A stretch of 64,000 nucleotides of DNA from contig NW_019773903.1 of NCBI RefSeq assembly GCF_001039355.2, forward strand, positions 427,519 to 491,518, in the 5' to 3' direction. The stretch comes from Lingula anatina (Eukaryota > Brachiopoda > Lingulata > Lingulida > Lingulidae). This document shows positions 25,380 to 39,851 of the stretch, in pieces. Every line of letters starts with the position of its first letter. Position 1 is the first letter of the stretch. Below the pieces are notes generated by a model. It was not told the DNA's origin. It was given only the letters and a program-made list of their open reading frames with translations, and ran no database searches. A program made the position numbers and the translations under genes.

Positions 25380-28300
25380 TTTTAATTGTGCTTAAATGCT
25401 CCGGACTGTTGAGCACTGTGTACCACACTCACGCTTGTTATATATATATATATATTACTACCCAATTCTCTGCTGGCTGGGCCTCTTACTGCTTGAAGTG
25501 ATATCTGAGCTGCAATATCCAAAAACACTTCAGACTTAGTTCTTCAGCTCTAGGAGAACAGTTCGATGATTCTCTCAGCAATGTCACTATTTAACTGATC
25601 TAATCATAGGAAAGTGAATATTTTCCACAATAAGATACATACCCAACCACTTTTTCATAGCAATTGCAGCTCTCCGATCACATGTAATAGTCCTCCATGG
25701 TTTTCCTACCAAAACTGGGTAACACCATTTTTATTTGCTAAATGAAATAAGAATAAATATATCTCAACATGTGCGAAAGAGGTTTGCGAAAGCGATAACG
25801 TTAACCAAACTAATTCTTAAACTTAAAACAGTGATTCAAAATAACAAAAGCGACACGTCGACATAATCACAGTTGATGGCGATTATTTTCTAAGTTACGG
25901 ACGAAAACACCATCGAATAAGTCCAAGAAGTCTGTAGAATTATTTTTGCTTCCGTCCAAGAAACCGATATAAAAAAGACGAATCACCAATCAGAATCCAG
26001 GCAGAACCGCCCTCCTCGGGGCAAGCTTCAACACGCTTGTTTACCACCGCAAGGCCGTTTAACGATTAAAACGCTAAGGACCCCTTTAGGACAAAGTTGT
26101 CCCTCAAATGTCTAATACATACTCAACATAAATCAGATGGCATCAGGCCCGGGAACTGTATAACAAACTGTTGATATTAGAGATACATCTACGGGGCCAC
26201 ATTATAAATGAAGCGGCCATGCAGGACAATGTAATATTCAGAGGCAGTCAGTTTTCGGGCAAGCAATAATCAACTTGGGGCTATTGAATTTTCATGGAAT
26301 GCCTATCATTTCATCTCTATTTCATCTTCGTCATGATTGCAAGAAAATTGAAACCCCAGAATATTGGAGGCATAAAAATTGGATTGATGCTGTGAAAAAA
26401 TGGCCAAATTAGTGTGCGAAATTGAACCAAAAAGCCATTTATTTTCAACTCCGTAATATTCATGGCAAGAAGTAAACGATTTCAATAAGGTCAATCAGTT
26501 CGTTCAACACAGGATCGCGTCCTGCTTGAACACTTGTCTGTGATTCCTAATATACAGGCTGGTGACAGGGTTATGACAAAATTTGAAAATATAAATGATA
26601 GAGATATAGCTAAATTTACCAGATGGATAAAATAAAATGGATCAGTATCAAAATATGAAACAATAGGAAATATACGATCCGTTTTATGTGAAGTTTATAA
26701 AAGTTAAATTAAGTTTGGAAGTAAGTTCAGATGCCGAAGCAATCTTTCTTAAATAAGTCTCTCCTAAGATGTGCAGATTCTTAGAAAAGCCGGGTCCGAG
26801 CCAAGTGTTAACACGGAGTGTCAAGTCGCTATCATAAAAAAGCGCTGTCAGTGAAGCGGCATTTATCTTCGTCTCAACACATGTTAGTTGTCAGATTAAT
26901 TCCCCTGCTATCACATACAAATATGCCAGATGTCACGACACGGCAGAAAAACAGAAAAAAGAGAAAATTAAGCATGTAGAGATCTTGTAAATGATAATAA
27001 GTGTTTAACGCTGCTCTTGTAAAAAATTGATTTTGTAATGAAAATTGATTTTACATAATGTCTATATATATATTGTATGCATACAATGTTTAATATAATT
27101 AGACTTGGCGAGGGTCTGGTAAATATTCAAAATTACAATCTATACAAACAGTTAGTAGCTGTTGTCTGTGTACATGTTCTCTACCTGTATAAGTACATGT
27201 GTTGAGTATTATGGAGTATTTTTTCTACTTAATAAATGAAGCAATTTGACTAAATTTCTGCTACGTTATTCTATCTACTCTTTTCATAAAAAATCTATTG
27301 CCCAAAAATCAAAACATTAATACAAAGGAAAAAGTAGTAGAGGAAAACAAAGAACATCATACATTGACAGCCGTAATGCCTTTGTAACAAACCAACACCG
27401 GTACCTGTACAACGAGGTCATCCAACTGACTGAAAATGGAGTAACCTGGAGGACCAGGATGCCTGGACCAGGTCTGACACTTGAACAAGGAGAAGTACAA
27501 AATATTGAATGGATCGGGATTGACTGCTCTTTCGACACGTTGTCTTTGAAACCTAAACTCAGCCTTACCCTGTTCATCTGTCTACCCATACCACTGTTGT
27601 CAAACACGTCAATATGTGACAGGTCAAATGTGATCAGTACTTATAATTCTGGGAATGATAGGTATTTCAGTTGGTATATAATTTCTGCTTTAAGCTGAAG
27701 TATACTTTCGAGGACTCTATCGCAGATAAATACAGGTGTGTAGAATTTCGGTTGATTACTTTTCTTTAAAGCTTTTGTAACTCGAGACGTCAACAAAAGT
27801 GAGTGCCATCTCTGGATTCGTGGAATTGTCGTCTCGCCATTATCCAGGTTCACTTTGGTTCAGCGAATAAAACAAAATAAAGACTGTGTTATTAGACTTG
27901 GTATCTGACAGAAGTAGAATTAAACATCATGATGTTTTTTCTCCTTGAAACCTCTCAAGTTTTTCATTTACCTCCAGGAGAAGTGTGTCCTGGTCTTCCA
28001 CATAAGTCGCTGGTGTTTCTCTGAGAAGACAGGAGCGTCACCGGGGGGGAGGGGGAGGGGGGTTCCACTATCTGTAAATCATACAGCATGTAAGGGTTTA
28101 GAATAAAAAATATCGTCTGCAGGAAGTCGGTTTCTATTGTGCGAGCAAATATTCAATGTCTTGATAAAGCTGTGTTTCTTCACCTTAGCCCTGTCGTGTA
28201 AGCTGGTAGCATGTGTGTGTGTTGGGTACTCCAAGAATACTGGGGTGTGTAAGTAAGAGCATGCACAGACTATCTGGTAATTAGGTTCGTTATTTTTCAG

Positions 28301-30000
28301 AATGAAACACATTGACATCATAAGGAGAAAAACGCGGGTTATTTAAAGAATTAATTCAAGCTAAGCTGATTGTTTCTGTGGAAATATGCGACATGCCGAG
28401 CGTCAGCTCTAAAAATAAGGAATAAATGGAATAAAGGAATAGCAGGGAAACGAAAAAAGCCAAATAACAACCACAGATTAGGTGAAAACAAAATTCTACG
28501 AATTTTGGTGTCTCCATCTTGTCTATTATTCGCAGTGATTGGTCCACTGCCAATACAACATGTACAGTGACAACACTGTCTTACTATCCCTGGGACACTG
28601 GCAAAACAAAACACCCTTGAGGTGGTTGTAGAGTATCAAGGATGAAAAAATATACCCCACTGATATTCAGTGTCATGGGTTTGAAAGAACCGTCTTTCTG
28701 GTCAGAAAGGGTCTGCCCTATATCAAGCAATGAGCTAAGGCTTTGAACAACATACATGTATGCATACGACGTACAAATATGTCTAAAGCCGGTTCCACAT
28801 AGGGGAAAAAGGTCCCAATTTTAGAAAAAGAACCCATTTGAAATCACTGCTTCAAGGTCTAAATGTATATATGACTACACATATGAACGTGTATGCACGC
28901 ACGCGCGTTACTACGCACACACACATACATACATTGACAGTACAGTACAGTACAGCCAACGAAGACTCACTTACATATCAAAACTTCACCTTCAATTGAT
29001 AATCTATATGTTTTCTTTTTCTTTTTTTTTCTTGAAATTTTCACTCTGAAATTTCATTATTATGCATTTATTCATTTTATTCATAATTTTAATTTAATTT
29101 GATTTAAAAACCGTTCATTTGTTCTTTTATTCAAAAAACATTTCTTTCTTTCTTTCATAATTTATTAATTTATTTATAAGTGTGCAGTAGAGCATTGCGC
29201 TATATTCATACTTAAACCATTCATTTGTTGTTTTATTCAATAATCCATTTCTTTCTTTCTTTTTTCTTTCTTTCTTTCTTTCTTTTTTATCTATCTACCA
29301 GTGTACAGTAGAGCACTGAGCTGCAGTCATTGGGTACAACTGCCCCCCCCCCCACTGTTCCCATGTGAAGATGTTCTGCTATTTAAGGCGCATTCAGATT
29401 CACACATCCAGGGTCCCACCAGCTCTGAGGGGGGTCCTCGCGACAATACAATCAGTGGAATTAGCTTACTTAACACACGATAATTATTTACCCCTAGCTG
29501 CTCGAAGAGGCGTGTCAGACAACTAAGCTGATTCCACTGATTGCACTTTAGTGAGAATCCCCCGCAGAGTTGGACCGTCCCAGCTACCACAATGTGTGAA
29601 TCTGAATGCTGTCTACATCAAATGAGCTAATTCTCATTCCTAATTGAAATCTATAGAGACTTATCTGAAATCAGTTGTATTATAGCTAGATCAAGTCATG
29701 CTCCTGGAGGCACTCATTGCATTCCTCATTAAGCTTAGTATAACGTGCCTTAATGCTCGTTCTAACACTCTGTACACGAACTAATAGCCTTTCTGCGGTT
29801 GTAACTGTGCTGCTATTCCTGGAAGTTCCCAGTAAAACTAATTATACCATCTAAGCCTCGCTACACCTGCTTTCTCAACGGCAGCTCTGAATAAAATCAA
29901 TAAAGGTGGAAACCAACGCTAATTGAGATATCACAATAAAACAACAGAGACTGTGTTTACATCGATTATCTCCACAGCAAGTTAGATCCGGTCTACTACC
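24541..30000. other. Gene-poor, AT-rich intergenic DNA
   Basis: No exon chain, RNA gene or conserved domain is recognised. It holds microsatellites: (AT)n at 25189-25208 and 25438-25455, (ATTT)n at 25346-25382, and (TTTC)n at 29250-29286. There is also a short perfect hairpin GGGCATACC/GGTATGCCC at 25285-25307. Confidence 0.5.
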
Positions 30001-31864
30001 GGTACGTTTTGACGTAGCAGATTGTTAAAACGCGCGCGTGTGTGTGTGTGGGGGGGGATGTATGTTCTAAATATCACAGCAAATAATTATGATTCATTTT
30101 TCTTAAAGAAAATGCTACGTTTCGAAGGCAGGTTTTACCTTTCATGTAATGCCATGTACTGTTTATTCCCTATTGTGTCTGATCCTTTAGTACCTGGGAT
30201 CTTGAATGAATAAAAGAATTTTCACACAAGTTGATAAAATGGCCGATTTTGACTGATTATAATTAACAGTCTGCAATATCCTAAATAAAGCTACATACTT
30301 GGCGTTACAATACTGTTCCAGTGACGAAATAACCTCTTCAAACAGACCATCTTTACCGGATTCAGACCCGCTCATGATACAAACCACTGTGAACCAGACC
30401 TAAATGTACCAGTACTACCAGTACATGTGTATTGTGGACATGGTATTGCAATCACACTCCAGTACAAGGTCATACGGACTGTAATGATAATTATGATAAA
30501 TATTTGTTCTGGCGCTTTTAATTGATTTATGTCTGTTATTTACTTCAAAGAAGAACACTGGGGAAGGTGCAGAGGACAAAGCAAGATGAGAGAGGGGAGG
30601 GGGAGGGAGATCAGTCCAGTGTCCTGCACTCACAGTACCAAGAGATGCCAGCAAGCATTCCATCCAGTGCGGGGCAATCGTACTGATGGCGTTCAGCCAG
30701 CTTTAAGTCCAGTCCTCGGCCGTATATCTCATCACTACTGGTCATCAGGAGCAAGAAACGCACTCTGAGATGTAGATGAGATGTTCAACTTGGCACCTGA
30801 CTTAGTGCAGTAATAACACATAATCAGAACCATTCTACTTAAAGACAGTTTAAGTCAATGTGTTAAACAAAGTGCAAAGAACGCTTTCATCTAAAGCAAC
30901 CTGCAAAGATAGACGAAAAAACCCAAAACCACGGCTTTCTTCAAGCCTTCCCCTGATCTTTCTACCTTTTCTCAAATGCGAAATAGAGTTTTCCTTCAAG
31001 CCGCCCATAAACATATTTCTTTTAAACAAAACAAGTTAAATAAATGTTCATCTACTTTGTCAAAGGAGAGCGCTGATGCCTTTGGAATGTTGAAGACCTC
31101 GAGTTTACGAATACAGCGACACGCGCCAGATGATGACGAAATAATTAATAAATGTAACGTATAAAATACGGAAGAACCGTGCAGAAGCACCTGTTCACAA
31201 TATGTTGAGGACGCTGGATATTTGGCGACAAATGTGACGCTATGTCGGGATATCGCCCTGGGAAAAAACCTCCGTCACTTCTGCTCTATATTAGCACTTG
31301 TGTAAGTGTCATGTTGGAGCATGTAGTGGTTTTCGGGGTTTTTTTCCTCTAAATATGTTTATTTTATAGAAAATTGTGTTTGAAAATTTAGATTCACCAA
31401 ATTTTGTTAAAATGGCGAAATGATGTTCAAAATAGCAGAAGTAGGTAATATCATTCAAGATTTCAGTACAGTTCTCTGCAGCATTTATGTGCTGTCTGTA
31501 ATCCTTTGCCACTTTACAGAAGATCAAATGGAACATTTACATTTTCATCTTTTATCGGTAATAAAGCCATAAACATAAGATAAACATAAGAACATTTGAA
31601 ATAAAAACTGAGCTGCACTGCCTGATGTATGGATTGCAGGTGCAAACCGTTTGTTTCATCAGGTTCACGAGGAGAATTGAGTGCCAAGATGGCGAAGTCG
31701 CCCTCGACAGTGTAAGTGATTTTAACACCATGCAGGCTGAATGCTCCTGTGATTGTAGAGTCATGAGTACCTGTAAGATATGTTTAAGTTCATGTGAAAG
31801 ACGCTGCTTTGTATCACTTTATATTGATTATTTTCATTTAACCCAAATTACGGGGCGTTTCAAT

Positions 31865-31866
<2 letters not shown>
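30000..31866. other. Intergenic region without a recognised gene
   Basis: AT-rich sequence with a CGCGCG/GTGTGT run near 30030-30050. No exon, RNA or element ends are seen. Confidence 0.4.
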
Positions 31867-31899
<33 letters not shown>

Positions 31900-31933
31900 N
31901 NNNNNNNNNNNNNNNNNNNNNNNNTTTTTTTTT
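31867..31933. other. Assembly gap inside a poly-T tract
   Basis: Poly-T from 31867, 25 Ns at 31900-31924, then more poly-T. The gap size is nominal. Confidence 0.9.
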
Positions 31934-32179
31934 GCGTAGTCATTTTATGTATTATTTTGTTTGTTTGTTTGTTTTTTATTCAAAAAAAAAAAAAAAAAGA
32001 AAAAAAAAAACAAATCTGTTTCTTTCTCATCATCTGGAACTATTACTTTCCAAGGTGTGATTTACACAGGTATGATCGTGCGTCCCTTGTCCTTGTTTCA
32101 TGTCTCGGTATCCCGTTCAGTGCTTCCTTTCACCCGCCATGTGCTTCTTTTAGGGTCCTGTGTTAGCAAATCATAATGA

Positions 32180-32320
32180 CAGATCTTCATCACTCTTTAT
32201 TATTTAGCCGACTATTTACGGGCAGATCTTCACCACTCTTTATCATTTAGCCGACTATTTACGGGCAGATCTTCACCACTCTTTATCATTTAGCCGACTA
32301 TTTACGGGCAGATCTTCACC
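32180..32320. repeat. Tandem 43-bp repeat, about 3.3 copies
   Basis: CAGATCTTCA starts at 32180, 32223, 32266 and 32309, an exact 43-bp period with very few changes between units. No coding role is seen. Confidence 0.85.
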
Positions 32321-34088
32321 TCAGCCACTTCCTTAAACCAACTATTTAATTCACCCCGAGGACGCCGGAATCAGACCAAGGCCACCTATGTATGGCATCA
32401 ATTGATCTAACACGTTCCAATAATGACCCCGTGGTAAGTGTTTGTATTGTGAGCAAACTAGTGATGACAATGAACACCTTTTAACTTCCGACAGTTTCAG
32501 GTGAACAGCATGATCAATGATGTACTGTACACTGTGGCAGTAAATTGGCTGTCCTTATATTAGTCGGTCAACGACAGCCATAAACAATGATTATCATCTG
32601 ATTGATTGTCAATAGGGGTGATACAGAGGACAACCGGGTCTTTAAACATCAATTAATAAGGCTATTTTCAATATGGTAGTTAACCTTAATGTATTATCTT
32701 TATAATGTAAACAATTGGGCGAGCGATTAAACGCATACAACCTTTGACATATCCTACAACTGATAGATGCCAACGATCTAATGCAAGTATTATCTACAGG
32801 AACGGCGATTGAAGAAAGTGAATGGTTTCATCGCATTACTCAAGCGTTCAATTGAGCTTGGTCCCAAATGGTTTTACAAATGACACCAGTGCAGGCTTAC
32901 TTACTAGCACAATGCGTCGATGTTTTGTTTAAATAATTTTATGAACGAATCGTGTGTAAAGCCCAATGCGTTGTGTTCAAAATTGTCTTCTCTAATTAAT
33001 AACTACAATGTACGACCAAAGGGCCAATGCTTTGGGTCTGAAAATGACAGAATCAGTGTAGTGACAGTCTGCGGAATAAGATCAAAAAACTAAATAAAAT
33101 GGTTCAAGAAAGTGTACATCAACTTAATCTTACTCCTAATTGTTGACCGCAGAACTTGCTTCACTGACCCCGTGTACTACAGAAAGACATCTGTACTTAA
33201 CTTAAGACAGTCCTGAGGTTATGTTGACATTATAATCGACTCTGTTTATCACGTAGTTCAGTAATTGTCCTCAAAAAAAGAGAGAAATTGAAGCTGATGA
33301 TTGCGTATTACCGGATTACAAGGGTCGTGTACATTAGTGTTCGCTGTGTATGCAAACTGAGTTACCATGTTATCAGAGAAGAAATGGAGGTCAGATTCTC
33401 AATTTTAGGAATCAGCCCATCTAGTCAGACTCAGTTCAGCGGAGAAACCATTTGATGGGAATTGTGAAACTGCTGGTTGGTAAAATGTAAAAAAGAAGTG
33501 CGTACATGTGCAACAAACATACAATTATAAGGAGAGTCAGTTTAATTTTCATTTATCATTCTGTATTGAGCCATAGCTGTATTAAAGATGCATACAAAGT
33601 CAATTTTTTGTCACAAAAATCAACCAAATGCCAGCATATAGTTACAAGTAGTATAACTAAGAGAATTACCAAAAGGCATTGTTTTATTTTACCCCAAAGT
33701 GATGTTTGAACAGATTTTTCTGCTGATATTCTAAGCTGTATGTCAATGGGGCAGGAAAGTAGGTCACGGAAGTAGGTTAAATTTACAACCATAAATTTAA
33801 AGAAGGGAGCAGTCTAAAGGTCTTTTATGGCCGATCGAGTTATCTATTCAGTTTATCCCTTGGCATGTCGAAATTATTTGAGTCATATAAGAATCTAGTA
33901 GAAGTGGTTTACATGTGTTACTGGGAATCCACACTCCACCGATGCTCGGTTCGTATGTACCTTTAACAATATTGAATCTTTTCTAATTCAGCTACTGAAA
34001 GAATAAGCAGCAAATTAACTACTTATTCAATGCACACTAATGACGGAAAGATTAGTGGTCGGAGTGCCACTGCACTGTTTCCATGAAT

Positions 34089-34176
34089 CGAGAGAGAGAG
34101 AGAGAGAGAGAAAGAAAGAGAGAGGGAGAGAGGGGAAAGGGAGAGTGTGTGTGTGAGAGAGAGAGAGAGAGAGAAC
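34089..34176. repeat. (AG)n microsatellite
   Basis: Interrupted AG/AGAG run of about 85 bp with a GT stretch in the middle. Confidence 0.85.
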
Positions 34177-34976
34177 ACACGACGTCAAGGTTATGTTCAA
34201 CCATAATTGTTGTCTGTGCTACATGTACATGTACCGGGGTATATCTGTGAAAAACCAGTCTGACGTACATCATTCTCTAAGTGACTAAAATCAAGTGTAC
34301 TAGTACGTTTCTTGCCCTTTTCTAAATGCTAGCAGTCCCTAACACTGATACGGTTTATAAAAGGAGTATGAGGTTTAAATACTAGTAGAAAATTCTGACA
34401 TATATGTTTTAATTGATAAGCTTCGTTAATTGTAAATAAAACTAAAATTTGTTTTTCATGACCATTCCCATACCGGTAGTATAGGCCCATTGTATATGAA
34501 AATAAGATTAAGACTACATTCAATGGCTATTCTGGTGAGACACAATCATATGGGTTGCTTTGAATACTACGAGATGTCCTTATTTCACAACACTGCCAGT
34601 AGTTCCCTGTTATGAACAGACAGCTAGACGTCGCCACTAGTACCTTTAATACATAGTTTCCTCCATTCGATTTCAATGGAAAGAAGAACATCAGTTGACA
34701 CAGTATAAAATTACAATTACCAGCACTGAATTCAAGGTTTCTGTATACAGGCTAAGATAGGATGTCAGTTCACTTCTATCTGGTCATTGTAATACTCAGG
34801 AAACACTCTGCTCGGAGTGCTTTAAATGGTTAAAAACGCTCCGATTGCTACTAAATAATAAGATATCAACACCCATAGCTCGAAATAAAGACAGTTAAGT
34901 ATGCGTGTGTGTTCCTGTTTCTCAAGGTGTTTAAGGGCTGCAGTATTACTGTGTTGACAACCGCAAAGTTGTACGC

Positions 34977-35082
34977 GGAGACTGCACTGTGACCAAGCAC
35001 CGCAAACACAATTGTGTTCCGCTGGCGGAGACTGCATTGTGACCGAGCACCGCAAACACAATTGTGTTCCGTTGGCGGAGGT
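34977..35082. repeat. Tandem 50-bp repeat, two copies
   Basis: GGCGGAGACTGCATTGTGAC-type units begin at about 34977 and 35027 and differ at a few positions. Each contains the small palindrome CACAATTGTG. Confidence 0.75.
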
Positions 35083-35924
35083 TGTATTTAAAAGCAACGA
35101 CAAATTATAGACACTTGCAGAAAAGTCATTTAAAAGGCTGAAGATCTTGGGTAGGTGTTACAGGACACTCACGTGGAAAAAGACACACAGGAGAGACGTG
35201 ATGAAGGAACTGTAACCAACTGTAACCAAGCTAGGCAACAACATAGCAGTTGATCACCTGATTTTTTTTATTTTTTATTTATTTTTTTTTTTTTTATTTT
35301 ATTTTTTTTTTGCAGTTGTTAGGTCTTTGTCCACAAGGGAGAATTTTTTGTTCTTTTAAAAGTCAAAGAGATTCGTGACATGGCGGTGACAATATATTGT
35401 GTCATTTATGTGCTGTCTGTGTTTGGGAAGTGTGATAATGTGTGTGACAAAAGGTGATATGATTTCCACGGTGGACAAATGGTGATTCATGTATTATCTC
35501 AAGCAGTCGTCACGATAACCGGTGATAAAATGTCTGCATTGGCGTGTTGTGTTGAAAAAATGCCTGAACTTATGGCAAAATGAACCCACAATTTCTGACT
35601 TCTGATTGAACAATAAATAACAGTTAAAATGCACCAGAATGCAGTATTATACATACAGTTTTTAAAAATTTTCCACACCATGAGGGGGACAACCCATCCC
35701 ACACCCTTCCCCCCTCGGGGGCTTCGCCCCCTTCGTGTGTGCTTACTGCCCCCCCCCCTGGCATTTTGCTCAGGCTACGGCCCTGGGGACTGCTAGCATA
35801 AAACTATAACTGCATTTTAAGCCGATAGAGGTCGACATATGTATATCCCTCTGTCCAAATGTGTCAATATAGTCTCAATACATCACCACGACCAACAAAC
35901 TCAGTGGTGACATAATAACATAAA

Positions 35925-36155
35925 CTGGCGAATGCCATGCTGATGTCACGTTATCTTCGCTGTTTCCCTATCCTGGGACTTGTTCTTCCAGTATGAAGGC
36001 AGGGGGCAGGGTGGGGGTGACATGGACAGGACACATGGGGTATAGGTTTATTAAATTAAATCAATAACAACAAATTAAAGACTAAAACATCCCACGGCGC
36101 TGGCCGTTAACCCAAGATGCCATTGAGTCACTGGGTGACGTCAAAACTTTCCAAC
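35925..36155. repeat. Segmental duplicate, copy 1
   Basis: Closely resembles 44290-44640. Shared features include GCAGGGGGCAGGGTGGGGGT and the sequence before it (CCTGGGACTTGTTCTTCCAG). It may be part of duplicated upstream sequence of TIR-type genes. That link is only a guess from position. Confidence 0.6.
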
Positions 36156-36969
36156 ATATAGCATACATGTAGCTGTTGACACTTTGTTTTAAAAGACACC
36201 GATATATAATAGCTGAGAGCAATGTTTCGGATGATCTGAAGTTTTATCCCATCAAACGCCACCTTCGGGCAGACCCATACCTGTACACATTACGGCAGCT
36301 AACGTCACATTTTGTATCACGATATATTATGTCTACCATAAAAGAAGACCTTAACGCTCTCATTTCCAAATTTATAATAAAAATGTTTTATTGCTAATGC
36401 CTGTAAGCCCCCTTGGGATAGATCCGATGACGGCTAGTTCANTGAATAAGTGTCTGTTGCCATGGCAACAGGCATTTTCAGGGCCATTTTTTTACATAGA
36501 GCTTTAAATGGACTTATCGACTATATAATACTAAAATGGAAAAGGGGGAATACCTATAAATAAAATTTATAATTGTAATATAAGGAATGAAATAGATTGC
36601 CATTAGAATATTTTTTTTCTTAAATATTTACCTGCAAATTGATGTATTTTTATAAGTCAAAACCTGCACATTTTAAACAACCTTATTTCAAAATCGCAGA
36701 TTTATCCATAAAAACCACTAATATCCTCATGTAGTCCACATTTAGTTATAACATAAACCAAAATAAAATCACGTAGCAATTGAAGAACCAAAAAGTTACA
36801 CCAGTTCATATCTATGCAATGTTGGCATTTTTGCCCATGTGGAGTTGCTCTCCTGCACATGGAGACCGGAAAGCGTTACATTTCTTATGAGAAAGGAGGA
36901 CTGAAGTGAAACAGGAAGTGATAGAATGTAAACAAAACAGATCGTCTGCATACAATTACTTAAAAGGAA

Positions 36970-39851
36970 ATGGAAAACAAAACAGGTAAATGATTAAATA
37001 CATGTGTTTACATAAATATAAACTTGAAATTGATAATTTCTTTGTTTGGGAATATGAATTATCTTCCTGATATTCTGTAATATCCTCTTTTGCAACTTAC
37101 AAATGTCATATTCATAATCTTCATGTATGTCATACTCAAAGAATATATTTATTAAAAAACCAATGACTATATATCATTATCAAGCAAGTTATTATTCTTA
37201 TTTTTAATATAGATGATAATAACTGGTGCTGCTCTATTGGACTCCGAGGCCAAGTGCAAGTGCTTCAGTGTGGACCAAATTCAAAGGCTGATCCAAATTA
37301 TATTTTGCCGCTTAATGTCTGTTGTAAACCAATTGTATCTCATTGCCGGAGGCATCATATCCGTGACATTTCAAGTGAAGCTGACTTAATTAAAGCCAGA
37401 GCTGGTTTATTTAATGTGCCAGCTGAATATTTCACTGTATGTCCAAACCACAGAATTAATTTGGGGCTGTGGTGGAGAGCGTCAGCGAATTGCCAGCTCT
37501 GTTTGCAGAAAGGCAGAAAGAATAAGCCATTAGCTGAGAGGACAGTCACCCTTTGCCAATCTTCATTCCTCTTAAATTCAGAGAATTTGTTGGTTCCTGT
37601 TGGCTCAGGTATATATACCTTCTTGTAAAAATGATTTTCATTTTTCAAATTGATTTGCCACATATGTTTTTACTTCATTTGCATACTGCTGATTTAAAAT
37701 AATCTGTATAATATAGTGTGGACTACTATACTACTTCTAATACTATTTTACTGCCACAGCACTTGAATTTTCATTTTAATTGTGTGTTATTTTAATATTT
37801 TTCCAGCAATATGCTCTACTTGTCGGAAGGATCTCTTGCAAAAAATGAAATCACCTCCAGTATCGACTATATAAGGTTACCCAATTTTTGCAGTGTGTAC
37901 CCCTTAAACTCTCATAATTGTTTTTGTCAGAGGTTAATTAAGTTTACATGTAGTTTTGCATGCATTACATTTTTACTCATTTTTCATTTTATTGATAGGG
38001 CCAGAAAGCAATTGAAGATTGGAAGAAGCATGTCTTGCGCTCAGTTAATCAAGATGCTGGAAAGACTGAGACATTGACTAGTTTGTCAGATAATGAAGTA
38101 TTTATTGAGAGGGATTGGGCGATGAAATTCTTACCTATGGTTTATAGGTAACTACAAAATTACATTTTCATTTTTTTTTTTTTTTTTGTATTTTGTTCTA
38201 ATAAATGCCGCTCTCGAATAAATGATCGAAGCACCTGAGGGCAAACATATAAGTAAATTCCACCTTCGAATAAACACCACAAAAAATTGTTATTTGAAAT
38301 TGTAAGTTTAAAGTTTGAAATAATAATAAAGTTATGGAAAGTTTTTATATGTGTACTTTGAAGGTTGGATATTTATCTTTTCAGGGAGTCCCAATCCAAG
38401 TGGTTTGCCAAGAGAGGCATAAATTGGCACATCAGTGTTGCCAGTTTCAAGGAAAATGAGGAAATGTGTTCACATACTTTTGTGCATTTATTTGATAATG
38501 CCACACAAGATTCTAATACCTCTAATGCTGTCCTGTATGACACCCTCATAAGGCTCCATAATTTGAAACCAAGTTTACAGAAAGCATTCATCAGATCAGA
38601 TAATGCGGGCTGCTTTCACAGCTACCAAGCCATATTTGGTATACATATCATCAATTGTGTCAGCCCGATTACCATTTCACGGGCAGACTTCGCAGACCCC
38701 CAAGGTGGAAAATCTATATGTGACAGGCGAGCTGCACATATCAAGTCTACTGTTAGAAAGTATGTGAATGAAGGAAATGATGTGCGGACAGCGTCACAAT
38801 TTCTAGAAGCAGTCAAGAACAGCAACTCGTCAAACATCTCTCTCATTAGTGCAACACCACCACCCTCAAGTCCATCAAACATCAGCATTTTGAAACAGTG
38901 CCATTTGAAAAATATATCCAATTACTATAACTTTCAGTTTTCCTCCAATGGCATCAAAATATGGAAGCAGCACAATATTGGTGAGGGGCAATACATTCTT
39001 GTAGATAAATGCATACATGTAAATTCTACAGAATTGAAAGAGAGTTTTTCTAGAGAACGTAGAGCAAATCGAGTATATGACAGAAAAGCAGAGTCGGCTA
39101 CGGTATCCTATGCCACACAGAGTCCTCACAAAGAGCAGAACCAACAAGAAGAAAGCCAAGAAGATTGCACAGGTGGTTTGTTTACATGCCCAGAGCCAAA
39201 CTGCATTACTACCTTCACAAAACATAAAAATCTATTGCCCAACCTATGTCCAGAGTGTTTGCATTTAAGGAGGTGTGGCCTGTATTTACGTGTGGCAATT
39301 GAACACATTTTTTTTTTCAATCTCAGTTGCAAAAGAAATTTTAACACGATCTGATAAGCATACTTTTGCTCTAGTACTGTGGATTCCTGTGTCAAGGTGG
39401 CGTAATAGATTTTTATGTTTTGTGAAGGTAGTAATGCAGTTTGGCTCTGGGCATGTAAACAAACCACCTGTGCAATCTTCTTGGCTTTCTTCTTGTTGGT
39501 TCTGCTCTTTGTGAGGACTCTGTGTGGCATAGGAAGTCCAGACGAGAAGTCAAGCGGTTCACAGAACAGCAAAAGGAGTATCTCACCCAGAAATTTAATG
39601 ATGGAGAGAGGAGCGGGATCAAATCCAATCCAGAGGATGTGGCTATTGAAATGAGATCTGCCAAATACAAGAATGGGAATAGGCTATTCTCTATAGAGAA
39701 TTTCTTGTCTGCAGCACAAATTGGGAGTTTTTTCAGCAGGTTGAGCTTACTCAAACGGAAAAGAGGATTGGAAACAGTGGATGAAGAGGACATTGAAGCA
39801 GCAAATTTTGAGGCACAGTTTGATGATCTTTTTAAACTTGCCAGGCAGTAG
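36970..39851 (+). pseudogene. Element-encoded DDE-like protein with C2H2 finger, disrupted
   Basis: Likely exons: 36970-36985 (MENKT), 37213-37608, 37807 onward, 37999-38147, 38385 to about 39230, and a terminal part 39535-39851 ending at TAG. Phases fit for exons 1-2 and 4-5. The third has no good donor before a stop. Visible parts are a Cys/His-rich N-terminus (CCKPIVSHCRRHHIRD), then ERDWAMKFLPMVYRESQSKW, RSDNAGCFHS, and ADPQGGKSICDRRAAHIKS. Those Asp-containing strands look like an RNase-H-type nuclease core. FTCPEPNC...F then begins a C2H2 finger. The finger region is followed by an inverted copy of itself (39405-39532), which breaks the frame. Proteins of this shape occur as repetitive families in cnidarians and molluscs. 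I infer a transposase-like role without naming a superfamily. Confidence 0.55.
39108..39532. repeat. Inverted repeat (arms of ~126 bp) inside the zinc-finger exon
   Basis: 39108-39233 reappears as its reverse complement at 39405-39532 with almost no mismatch, separated by ~170 bp. The second arm replaces coding sequence that should link the finger to the C-terminal part. Confidence 0.9.

Noticed and set aside
35690-35790. Rho-independent type terminator hairpin (GGGGGCTTCGCCCCC)
   Set aside because: Eukaryotic context. It is more likely the end of an old transposable element, and no element could be defined.
39126-39572. A long minus-strand frame across the zinc-finger region
   Set aside because: It arises from the inverted arm, which places coding sense on the other strand.
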